From: Chitinophagaceae bacterium UBA4412
Lineage (GTDB): Bacteria > Bacteroidota > Bacteroidia > Chitinophagales > Chitinophagaceae
Reading direction: 5' to 3'
Length of the DNA stretch: 5,237 bases
Assembly (NCBI GenBank): GCA_002400445.1
Contig: DGQO01000092.1
Location: 4,510-9,746, forward strand
Both the position numbers and the translations under genes were made by a program. Shown here one piece after another: positions 1-5,237 of this stretch (position 1 is its first letter; every line of letters starts with the position of its first letter). The notes below the pieces were generated by a model. It ran no database searches. It was not told the DNA's origin and saw only the letters and a program-made list of their open reading frames with translations.

Positions 1-759
1 GGCTTTATGGGCATTGAGCAAATTCCTGTTTTTGCTGGTAATCTTTTCACCGTTTTCACCATCATTGTAGTAACCAATTCATTTAATCTTATCGACGGTG
101 TTGACGGACTTGCAGGGAGTTTAGGTATGATTACCGCCACTGTGTTTGGCGCATATTTCTATTTAAGCGGCCATATGGCATTCGCCGTAATGGGTTTTGC
201 CCTTGCTGGCAGCTTGCTTAGTTTTCTTATTTACAATTTTTCTCCGGCAAAAATATTTATGGGTGATACGGGTTCACTCTTGTTAGGACTCATCAACTCT
301 ATCCTCGTCATCAAGTTTATAAGCGTTGCTAGTGCGCCAGATGCTATAGTGCCGCTGCCTGCTGCACCTGCCATTGGTTTTGCCATTCTTCTCATTCCAC
401 TTGTGGATACATTAAGGGTTTTTGGCCTTCGCATCCTGGACAGGCGCTCACCATTTAGCCCCGATAGAAATCATGTGCACCATTTTCTTCTTGATATCGG
501 TCTTAATCACCGGCAGATTACGATGGTATGTGCCAGCATAAATATTAGCCTCATCGTAGCTGCTTATTTCCTGCGCCACCTGGGTACTAATGTTCTGATA
601 GGCTTGCTATTACTTGCCGCTTTCTCTCTTACTTCCATGCTTTATTATTTGCGGCACAGGAGCAAGCAAATGGCCACACCCCAGGCCAAAATGGCTGAAC
701 CCATTTTAAAGGCCCGGAAGATTCTCACACTTGTTCCTGAGACGATCGAAGCAGATTAA
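1..759 (+). CDS. WecA/MraY-family polyprenyl-phosphate sugar-1-phosphate transferase, 5'-truncated by the window
   Basis: This is the C-terminal part of a multi-spanning inner-membrane enzyme that moves a sugar-1-phosphate from a UDP-sugar onto undecaprenyl phosphate, the first membrane step of making O-antigen, capsule or other surface glycan. The frame is already open at base 1 (Gly-Phe before the Met at 7), and the family's upstream DD motif is missing, so the real start lies outside the window; family members are usually about 320-380 residues. Counting from the Met at 7, the visible signatures are NSFNLIDGVDGLAG (24-37, the family's catalytic Asp region), FSPAKIFMGDTGS (78-90) and the HVHH motif (156-159) in the cytoplasmic loop before the last membrane spans. 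Hydrophobic segments alternate with these loops, and the tail after about residue 215 is basic and polar. The pattern fits WecA-like enzymes better than MraY, because MraY lies in a mur cluster and none is visible. The sugar cannot be told from sequence. It ends in TAA, with an 87-bp gap before frr. Confidence 0.9.
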   Translation, partial: GFMGIEQIPVFAGNLFTVFTIIVVTNSFNLIDGVDGLAGSLGMITATVFGAYFYLSGHMAFAVMGFALAGSLLSFLIYNFSPAKIFMGDTGSLLLGLINSILVIKFISVASAPDAIVPLPAAPAIGFAILLIPLVDTLRVFGLRILDRRSPFSPDRNHVHHFLLDIGLNHRQITMVCASINISLIVAAYFLRHLGTNVLIGLLLLAAFSLTSMLYYLRHRSKQMATPQAKMAEPILKARKILTLVPETIEAD

Positions 760-787
760 CAAAACCAAGCTTAACGTAACTTACACT

Positions 788-818
788 GCGGGAGATTATC
801 CCCGCTTCCGGCATTTTT
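788..818 (+). terminator. Weak candidate hairpin terminator after the WecA-like gene
   Basis: GCGGG (788-792) can pair with CCCGC (801-805) around an 8-base loop, and a short T run follows at 814-818. The stem is only 5 bp and lies 8 bases from the T run, so this is a weak intrinsic terminator at best. Its position between a transferase gene and frr, just before a promoter box, is what makes it plausible. Confidence 0.3.
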
Positions 819-821
819 ATA

Positions 822-829
822 TAAATTTG
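822..829 (+). promoter_or_regulatory. Bacteroidota-type -7 promoter box upstream of frr
   Basis: TAAATTTG is an exact match to the Bacteroidota sigma-A -7 consensus TAnnTTTG. It ends 17 bases before the frr ATG, which would give a short A/T-rich leader starting near 834-836. No convincing -33 TTTG/TTG element lies at the usual distance upstream, so the call rests on the -7 box and its position. Confidence 0.5.
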
Positions 830-846
830 CCCCCAATAATTTTATT

Positions 847-1410
847 ATGACAGAAGAATTAAAAATGGTGATGGACGATGCAGCTGAATCTATGCAGAAA
901 GCCATCAATCACCTTGAAGCAGAACTTATCAAAATCCGGGCAGGCAAGGCTAATCCGAATATGATCGATGGAATATTTGTAGATTATTATGGCTCTCCCA
1001 CTGCTTTGCAGCAAGTAGCCAATGTAACAGCAATGGATGCAAGAACCATTAGTATACAGCCTTGGGAAAAAAATATGCTTTCTGTAATAGAGCGAGCCAT
1101 TATCGCAGCTAATATTGGGATTAACCCACAGAATGACGGAAATATTATCCGCCTTTTCTTACCCCCACTTACTGAAGAACGCAGAAAAGAATTGGTAAAG
1201 CGCTGTAATGGAGAAGGAGAAAATGCAAAGATTTCAGTGCGCAATATCAGGCGGGATGCCATTGAAGACATTAAGAAACTACAAAAAGATGGACTGAGTG
1301 AAGACGCAGCTAAAGATGCAGAGGGAGATGCTCAAACCATGACAGATAAGTTTATAGCGCTTGTAGAAAAACACCTGGTGGCCAAAGAAAAAGAAATTAT
1401 GTCTGTGTAG
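847..1410 (+). CDS. frr: Ribosome recycling factor
   Basis: RRF acts with EF-G in the cytoplasm to split the post-termination ribosome so that subunits can be reused. The 187-residue product matches the family length (about 185) and covers it from end to end. Recognisable stretches are IRAGKANP (30-37), the YYGSPTAL region (47-54) at the hinge into the small domain, LPPLTEERRKELVK (105-118), and VRNIRRDA (131-138) with the conserved Arg132. Domain I is a long three-helix bundle formed by the N- and C-terminal parts, and residues of about 31-105 form the beta-rich domain II. The ATG at 847 is preceded by an A/T-rich leader (AATAATTTTATT) without a Shine-Dalgarno sequence, as is usual in Bacteroidota. 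A TAnnTTTG box lies just upstream. In many bacteria frr follows pyrH; here the preceding gene is a WecA-like transferase. The next gene starts 23 bp downstream and may share its transcript. Confidence 0.98.
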   Translation: MTEELKMVMDDAAESMQKAINHLEAELIKIRAGKANPNMIDGIFVDYYGSPTALQQVANVTAMDARTISIQPWEKNMLSVIERAIIAANIGINPQNDGNIIRLFLPPLTEERRKELVKRCNGEGENAKISVRNIRRDAIEDIKKLQKDGLSEDAAKDAEGDAQTMTDKFIALVEKHLVAKEKEIMSV

Positions 1411-1433
1411 CTTACTTTTTAACCTCATTTTCA

Positions 1434-2327
1434 ATGCAAACCAGTTCAAGAGAAACATGGGTTTTGCTCTGCTCGGTACCATTTTATGTATTGTTAATTG
1501 GTGGAGAAATTCTCCTGAGCAATTGGCAGGGAAAGAAATATTATAGCTTCAAAGACACCCTTCAGAATCTTTATCTCACTTTATCTAATGGGGCGCTTGA
1601 CCTGGCGCTGCGAAGCTTATTCTATATCTCCGTACTCAGTTGGGCATGGCAAAACCAGGTTGTACATATCGAGAATATTTATCTGTATTGGGCATTGCTC
1701 TTCCTGCTGGAAGATTTTGCTTTTTATATAGAACACCGCATCGATCACTATTGTCGCATCTTCTGGGCAGTGCATGTAACGCATCATTCCTCTGCAGAAT
1801 TTAACCTCACTACCGGCTTTCGATCTTCCGTATTTCAGCCGGTATATCGTTTCGTGTATTTTCTTCCCATTGCGCTCATGGGCTTCCACCCCCTAGATAT
1901 CGTATTCATGTATTCGCTTACCCAAACCTACGGCATACTCGTGCACACCCGGCATATCAAAAAAATGCCTGGCTGGTTTGAAGCAGTGTTTGTAACCCCA
2001 GCACACCATCGGGTACATCACGCCAGCAATGTTCGCTACCTCGATAAAAATATGGGCATGTGCCTCATTATCTGGGACAGGTTATTCGGCACTTTCCAGG
2101 CAGAGCTGCCAGAGGAGCCAGTTGTTTATGGCCTTACTAAATCATTACCAGCAAAACAAAACCCACTTACCGTTATCTTTCACGAATGGAGAAGCCTGGC
2201 GGTTGACGTAAAAAGAAGTCATAGCCTCTTGAATAAATTAAAATATATGCTTATGCCACCGGGCTGGAGCCCCGATGGGTCTACTAAAACTGCTGCTCAA
2301 CTTAGAAAAGAATTAAACGGGCATTAA
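1434..2327 (+). CDS. Membrane fatty acid hydroxylase/sterol desaturase superfamily protein, alkylglycerol-monooxygenase-like
   Basis: This is a predicted integral-membrane, non-haem di-iron oxygenase of 297 residues that would hydroxylate or desaturate a lipid. The iron-binding histidine clusters are all present: HRIDH (101-105), HVTHH (114-118), HTRH (171-174) and HHRVHH (191-196). Hydrophobic segments lie near residues 9-28, 55-72, 82-98 and 140-170, and the histidines fall in the loops facing the cytoplasm in this superfamily. The stretches SSAEFNLTTGFRSS (119-132), a TPAHHRVHH core and LDKNMGMCLIIWDRLFGTF are the pattern I associate with the alkylglycerol monooxygenase (TMEM195)-like bacterial branch, rather than with true sterol C5-desaturases. 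That sub-assignment is from memory and is moderate in confidence. The substrate is unknown: ether lipid, fatty acid, sphingoid base and hopanoid or carotenoid are all possible. The ATG lies 23 bp after the frr stop with no promoter box between them, so co-transcription with frr is likely. No Shine-Dalgarno sequence is seen. Confidence 0.9.
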   Translation: MQTSSRETWVLLCSVPFYVLLIGGEILLSNWQGKKYYSFKDTLQNLYLTLSNGALDLALRSLFYISVLSWAWQNQVVHIENIYLYWALLFLLEDFAFYIEHRIDHYCRIFWAVHVTHHSSAEFNLTTGFRSSVFQPVYRFVYFLPIALMGFHPLDIVFMYSLTQTYGILVHTRHIKKMPGWFEAVFVTPAHHRVHHASNVRYLDKNMGMCLIIWDRLFGTFQAELPEEPVVYGLTKSLPAKQNPLTVIFHEWRSLAVDVKRSHSLLNKLKYMLMPPGWSPDGSTKTAAQLRKELNGH

Positions 2328-2338
2328 GTACTATACAT

Positions 2339-2346
2339 TAATTTTA
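2339..2346 (+). promoter_or_regulatory. Near-match to the -7 box directly before the YghO-like gene
   Basis: TAATTTTA differs from TAnnTTTG only at the last base and ends 4 bases before the ATG at 2351. If used, transcription would begin at or very near the start codon and the mRNA would be nearly leaderless. The region is A/T-rich, so a chance match is quite possible, and read-through from the hydroxylase gene 23 bp upstream is the simpler explanation. Confidence 0.2.
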
Positions 2347-2350
2347 GCGC

Positions 2351-3517
2351 ATGCAAATTTTCCCGGTTACAGGCCGTAGCCAATCTCGAGAATTCCTGGA
2401 AGTACCCCTTAAGATCTATGCATCAATAGCCAATTGGATCCAGCCATTAAACAAGGATATCGATGATGTATTTGATGAAAAAAAGAACAAAGCTTTCCGC
2501 TTTGGAAAAGTAGAACGCTGGATCTTAAAAACAGATGACGGCGAACTGATCGGTAGGATTGCAGCATTTATAAATTCGAAATACAAAAACAAAGGAGACC
2601 GCAAACCTGTGGGTGGTATAGGCTTTTTTGAGTGTGTAAATGATCAGCATGCAGCCAATATACTTTTTGATAAAGCAAAAGAATGGCTTGAAGCACAAGG
2701 GATGGAGGCCATGGATGGCCCAATTAATTTTGGGGAGAGAGACCGCTGGTGGGGCCTGGTTACAGATGGCTTCCAGGAACCACTCTACTGCATGAATTAT
2801 AATCCACCTTATTATGTGGCCCTGTTTGAAAATTATGGTTTCCAGGTCTTCTATAACCAGGTGTGCTTTGGTATGCACCCTAAAAGTCCTCTCAGCGCCA
2901 AGATATGGGAACGGCATCAACTGATCGAAACACAGGGCGGTTTTACTTCCAGCCATTTTCATAAAAACCAATTAGAAAAATTTGCAAATGACTTTGCCAT
3001 TGTCTATAATAAAGCATGGGCCGGGCATGGCGGTTTAAAGCAAATAAGTAAAGAACAAGTGCAACTTATGTTTAAGAAAATGTTGCCCGTGATGAATGAA
3101 AAAATAATGTGGTTTGCCTATTACAACAATGAACCAGTAGCCATCTTTGTGAGCCTCCCCGATCTGAATCAATGGTTCAAACATCTTCATGGGAAATTTA
3201 ACCTGCTGGCAAAACTAAAATTTTTATGGATAAAGAAATTTGTACCGAATAGAAAGTCGGCAGGATTAGTTTTTGGTGTTGTACCAGAATGGCAGGGCAA
3301 GGGCGTAGATGCGTACATCATTGGAGAAACAGCCAAATATATTCAAAGCCCTGCTGCTCCTTACGAAGAATATGAAATGCAGTGGATAGGCGATTTTAAT
3401 CCTAAAATGCTCAATATTGCTAACGGTTTGGGCGATGTGGAACGCAGCCGGAATCTTGCCACTTATCGTTATCTTTTCGATCGCACTATACCGTTTGAAA
3501 GACACCCCATTTTGTAA
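2351..3517 (+). CDS. YghO-like GNAT-fold protein (putative N-acyltransferase)
   Basis: The 388-residue product has no signal peptide or membrane span and is probably cytoplasmic. Its layout resembles the large proteins related to E. coli YghO: an N-terminal part with a REFLEVPLKIY segment (about 13-23) and WIQPL; an RIAAFINSKY strand; DGPINFGERDRWWGLV (122-137); a YNPPYYVALFENYGF segment after it; and a C-terminal half with GVVPEWQGKGVDAYII (about 309-324). The last segment resembles the acyl-CoA pyrophosphate-binding loop of GNAT acetyltransferases (Q-x-x-G-x-G/A type; here Q315, G316, G318). Two related GNAT-like halves are suggested, the first possibly degenerate. Members of this superfamily include, as I recall, the bacterial ceramide synthase of Caulobacter, so an N-acyl transfer to a lipid amine is one possibility; most relatives are uncharacterised, and no acceptor can be assigned here. 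The ATG lies 23 bp after the hydroxylase stop, which suggests one transcription unit. The gene ends in TAA, followed by a possible terminator. Confidence 0.8.
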   Translation: MQIFPVTGRSQSREFLEVPLKIYASIANWIQPLNKDIDDVFDEKKNKAFRFGKVERWILKTDDGELIGRIAAFINSKYKNKGDRKPVGGIGFFECVNDQHAANILFDKAKEWLEAQGMEAMDGPINFGERDRWWGLVTDGFQEPLYCMNYNPPYYVALFENYGFQVFYNQVCFGMHPKSPLSAKIWERHQLIETQGGFTSSHFHKNQLEKFANDFAIVYNKAWAGHGGLKQISKEQVQLMFKKMLPVMNEKIMWFAYYNNEPVAIFVSLPDLNQWFKHLHGKFNLLAKLKFLWIKKFVPNRKSAGLVFGVVPEWQGKGVDAYIIGETAKYIQSPAAPYEEYEMQWIGDFNPKMLNIANGLGDVERSRNLATYRYLFDRTIPFERHPIL

Positions 3518-3518
3518 T

Positions 3519-3547
3519 GCAGCCCTAAATGCTGCTCAATGTTTTTT
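3519..3547 (+). terminator. Candidate intrinsic terminator after the YghO-like gene
   Basis: GCAGC (3519-3523) pairs with GCTGC (3531-3535) around a 7-base loop, beginning 2 bases after the TAA stop. A run of six T follows at 3542-3547, 6 bases past the stem. The stem is short and the gap to the T run is longer than ideal, so termination would be partial. The last T is also the first base of the dnaX promoter box. Confidence 0.4.
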
Positions 3548-3554
3548 ATCTTTG
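3547..3554 (+). promoter_or_regulatory. Bacteroidota-type -7 promoter box upstream of dnaX
   Basis: TATCTTTG matches TAnnTTTG exactly and lies 49 bases before the dnaX ATG. Transcription would begin at about 3559-3562, giving a leader of roughly 42-45 bases. No clear -33 TTTG/TTG is seen at the normal spacing; a TTTG at 3511-3514 is too far away. The start of dnaX transcription here, just after a candidate terminator, is consistent with dnaX being a separate unit. Confidence 0.55.
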
Positions 3555-3556
3555 TA

Positions 3557-3573
3557 AGCCGGCTTTGCCGGTT
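3557..3573 (+). other. Hairpin/inverted repeat at the predicted dnaX transcription start
   Basis: CCGGC (3559-3563) and GCCGG (3567-3571) form a perfect 5-bp GC-only arm around TTT. One G-T and one A-T pair (3558/3572 and 3557/3573) can extend it to 7 bp. It starts 3 bases after the -7 box, so it spans the expected +1. No T run follows, so it is not a typical terminator. It could be a DNA-level operator, a 5'-end mRNA stem if transcription starts at or before 3557, or incidental. Confidence 0.45.
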
Positions 3574-3603
3574 ATTTGCTCATTAAAACAGCCCAGGTTT
3601 ATT

Positions 3604-5237
3604 ATGGATACATTCGTTGTTTCTGCGAGAAAATACCGTCCGCAAAATTTTAGTACGGTGGTGGGGCAATCGCATATCACTACCACGCTTAAAAATGCCA
3701 TCAATAATAATCAACTGGCACATGCATTTTTATTTTGCGGACCGAGAGGTGTAGGTAAAACGACCTGTGCACGTATCCTGGCTAAAACCATTAATTGCGA
3801 AAACCGCACAGCAGAAGGCGAGGCATGCAATACCTGCAATAGCTGCGTTTCTTTTGATGCAGGTACATCCCTTAATATTCATGAATTGGATGCGGCCAGC
3901 AACAACTCGGTAGATGATATACGAAGCCTGGTAGAACAGGTACGCTTTGCGCCGCAGGCAGGTAAATACAAAGTATATATCGTGGATGAGGTGCATATGC
4001 TAAGCGCCTCTGCCTTCAACGCATTTTTGAAAACCCTTGAGGAACCACCACCGTATGCTATTTTCATCCTGGCCACTACGGAAAAACATAAAATCATTCC
4101 CACGATTTTAAGCCGCTGCCAAATCTTTGATTTTAAAAGAATCACCACCTCAGATACGGTAGATCATTTGCAGGAAATTTGTGAAAAGGAAAATATTGTG
4201 GCCGAGAAATCTGCGCTGCATGTGATTGCACAAAAGAGTGAAGGCTGCATGCGGGATTCGCTGAGCATCCTGGACAAAATCGTTTCTTTTACAGATGGCA
4301 ATCTTACCTACAGCAATACGCTGGAGCATCTCAATATTTTAGATGAAGATTATTATTTCCGCTTGCAGGAAAACCTAAATCATCAGCAATTAAGTGAGGC
4401 GTTACTGCTGCTGGATACCATTTTGCAAAAAGGCTTTGAAGCGGATACCTTCCTGGAAGGCTTTGCAGAATTTGTGAGAAACCTGCTGGTGAGCAAAGAT
4501 GCAAGGGCAGTCGCTTTGCTGGACGTAGCCGATGATTTCAAAGAGAGATACCTTACCTGGTCACAGAAAACAGATCTGGGCTGGATATTATCGGCCCTGA
4601 ACATTTTGAACGAAGCCGGCATGAATTATAAAACGGCCAGGAATAAACGCCTCTTCACAGAAATGGTGCTCATTAAACTCAGTTACCTGCACCAGGCACT
4701 TGAATTGGAACATGATGGTACGCAGATAAAAAAAAAACGAAGTGATGAAGTAAGATCGGTGGCGTTCCGTGCATTGACCATTCAGTCCATAGCTGTAAAA
4801 GAAGCCGGGGTAGCTAAGTCGAAGCCTGCAGTTGCATCTCCCATAGCAGAGGCCAGCCTTATCATTGAAGAGCCAAGGCCAGCTCCACTACCTTTAAAAA
4901 CAAAAGTAGCCGCCATACCTCCAGCCCCCACGCCCCCGGGTACCCTGAACTTAAAAGCCCTCCGGGAAAAAGTAGCAGCAGAGCATTCCAAAATCAGGCA
5001 GACAACAGCCTTAACCATCGAAACACTACAGGAAGCCTGGAAAAATTATATTGACTTGCTCAAGCAAAACAAGAAACATTCTTCTGTTACTAATTTCAAG
5101 AGTGCCACCCTGGAACTTACAGGTGCTGAACAATTTTGCGTAAAGGTGCAAAACGCCTTACAGCAAAGATTTATTGAAGCCGAACGGGCTACTCTTGTAG
5201 AACACATGATCATATATTTTAGCAACAGGAACATCAG
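3604..5237 (+). CDS. dnaX: DNA polymerase III subunit tau (and probably gamma), 3'-truncated by the window
   Basis: DnaX is the ATPase of the clamp loader that opens the beta clamp and places it on primed DNA; the full-length tau form also ties the polymerase and helicase into the replisome. The frame is open from the ATG at 3604 to the window end (544 codons plus 2 bases) with no stop. Visible motifs are Walker A GPRGVGKT (46-53), the four-Cys zinc site C65, C75, C78, C81, Walker B with DEVH (128-131), the LKTLEEPP segment (142-149), the SRC motif (170-172) and sensor 2 GCMRD (214-218). The spacing is almost that of E. coli DnaX. Residues of about 226-375 correspond to the helical oligomerisation domain III. 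A Pro/Ala-rich linker runs from about 400 to 447, and the C-terminal part from 448 has a TLQEAWKNYIDLLK helix and a short mixed domain typical of Bacteroidota tau. An A10 run at codons 375-378 may produce a short form. The start is supported by the RKYRPQNFSTVVGQ segment that normally lies near the N-terminus. No strong Shine-Dalgarno sequence is present. Confidence 0.97.
   Translation, partial: MDTFVVSARKYRPQNFSTVVGQSHITTTLKNAINNNQLAHAFLFCGPRGVGKTTCARILAKTINCENRTAEGEACNTCNSCVSFDAGTSLNIHELDAASNNSVDDIRSLVEQVRFAPQAGKYKVYIVDEVHMLSASAFNAFLKTLEEPPPYAIFILATTEKHKIIPTILSRCQIFDFKRITTSDTVDHLQEICEKENIVAEKSALHVIAQKSEGCMRDSLSILDKIVSFTDGNLTYSNTLEHLNILDEDYYFRLQENLNHQQLSEALLLLDTILQKGFEADTFLEGFAEFVRNLLVSKDARAVALLDVADDFKERYLTWSQKTDLGWILSALNILNEAGMNYKTARNKRLFTEMVLIKLSYLHQALELEHDGTQIKKKRSDEVRSVAFRALTIQSIAVKEAGVAKSKPAVASPIAEASLIIEEPRPAPLPLKTKVAAIPPAPTPPGTLNLKALREKVAAEHSKIRQTTALTIETLQEAWKNYIDLLKQNKKHSSVTNFKSATLELTGAEQFCVKVQNALQQRFIEAERATLVEHMIIYFSNRNI
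4728..4753 (+). promoter_or_regulatory. Candidate transcriptional slippage/-1 frameshift site in dnaX (A10 run plus stops in both other frames)
   Basis: Ten consecutive A (4728-4737) cover the last base of Ile375 (ATA) and codons Lys376-378. Reading in frame 0 continues through CGA AGT into the rest of tau. If one A is added, or the ribosome slips by -1, the frame reads ACG AAG TGA and stops at 4743-4745, giving a 380-residue protein. If one A is lost, it reads AAC GAA GTG ATG AAG TAA and stops at 4751-4753, giving 382 residues. T. thermophilus dnaX uses a run of nine A for transcriptional slippage, and E. coli dnaX uses A AAA AAG with a stem-loop and an upstream Shine-Dalgarno element for ribosomal frameshifting. 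Here I see no strong downstream stem-loop and no clear upstream Shine-Dalgarno sequence, which favours slippage by RNA polymerase. Function is inferred by analogy. Confidence 0.65.

Noticed and set aside
1067..1073. A7 run in frr as a possible frameshift site
   Set aside because: Runs of seven A are common in A/T-rich genes, frr is not known for recoding, and the intact frame gives a normal full-length RRF.
2029..2211. 60-codon + strand open frame inside the hydroxylase gene
   Set aside because: It is an alternative frame across the conserved C-terminal part of the hydroxylase, with no family resemblance and no separate start signal.
2525..2971. 148-codon open frame on the - strand
   Set aside because: It lies wholly inside the YghO-like gene, shows no recognisable domain and its sequence reads as the antisense of conserved coding segments.
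3730..4148. Two overlapping - strand open frames of 88 and 89 codons
   Set aside because: They are antisense to the Walker A to SRC part of dnaX, whose motifs are unmistakable; no independent coding signal is seen.
4754..4785. Possible stimulatory stem-loop downstream of the dnaX A10 run
   Set aside because: Only 3-bp pairings such as CGG/CCG or GGT/ACC can be formed by eye, too weak to call a frameshift-stimulating structure.
1..5237. CRISPR array, tRNA/rRNA gene, insertion sequence or defence system
   Set aside because: No spaced direct repeats, cloverleaf-like segments, transposase motifs or terminal inverted repeats were seen; nearly all of the window is explained by five ordinary genes.

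Overview
The window looks like chromosomal DNA from a member of the Bacteroidota, most plausibly a Chitinophagaceae-like or related lineage. The reasons are A/T-rich leaders without clear Shine-Dalgarno sequences, matches to the Bacteroidota -7 promoter element TAnnTTTG upstream of two genes, and the character of the encoded proteins. The lineage call is inference; no rRNA or other taxonomic marker is present. All five genes are on the + strand and the window cuts through the first and the last.

Layout: (1) 1-759, the C-terminal part of a WecA/MraY-type polyprenyl-phosphate sugar-1-phosphate transferase (membrane glycan synthesis). (2) An 87-bp gap with a weak hairpin and a TAnnTTTG box leads into frr (847-1410, ribosome recycling factor). 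(3) 23 bp later lies a histidine-rich membrane di-iron hydroxylase of the fatty acid hydroxylase/sterol desaturase superfamily, closest in pattern to alkylglycerol-monooxygenase-like proteins (1434-2327). (4) After another 23 bp comes a 388-residue GNAT-fold protein of the YghO-like type (2351-3517). (5) An 86-bp gap holds a possible terminator, a promoter box and a tight hairpin, and is followed by dnaX (3604 to beyond the window end), the tau subunit of the DNA polymerase III clamp loader. dnaX is open to the window edge and has no stop codon here.

The outstanding feature is inside dnaX: an uninterrupted run of ten A residues (4728-4737) at codons 375-378, with stop codons in both alternative frames within 16 bases (TGA 4743-4745, TAA 4751-4753). 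This has the layout of the slippage or frameshift sites that make the short gamma form of DnaX in Thermus thermophilus (transcriptional slippage) and Escherichia coli (-1 ribosomal frameshifting). The predicted short product of about 380 residues would end where clamp-loader domain III ends, before the Pro/Ala-rich linker and the C-terminal tau-specific part.

The hydroxylase and the YghO-like acyltransferase-fold protein are probably co-transcribed with frr and may act on lipids; their substrates cannot be read from sequence. The remaining genes are housekeeping functions.
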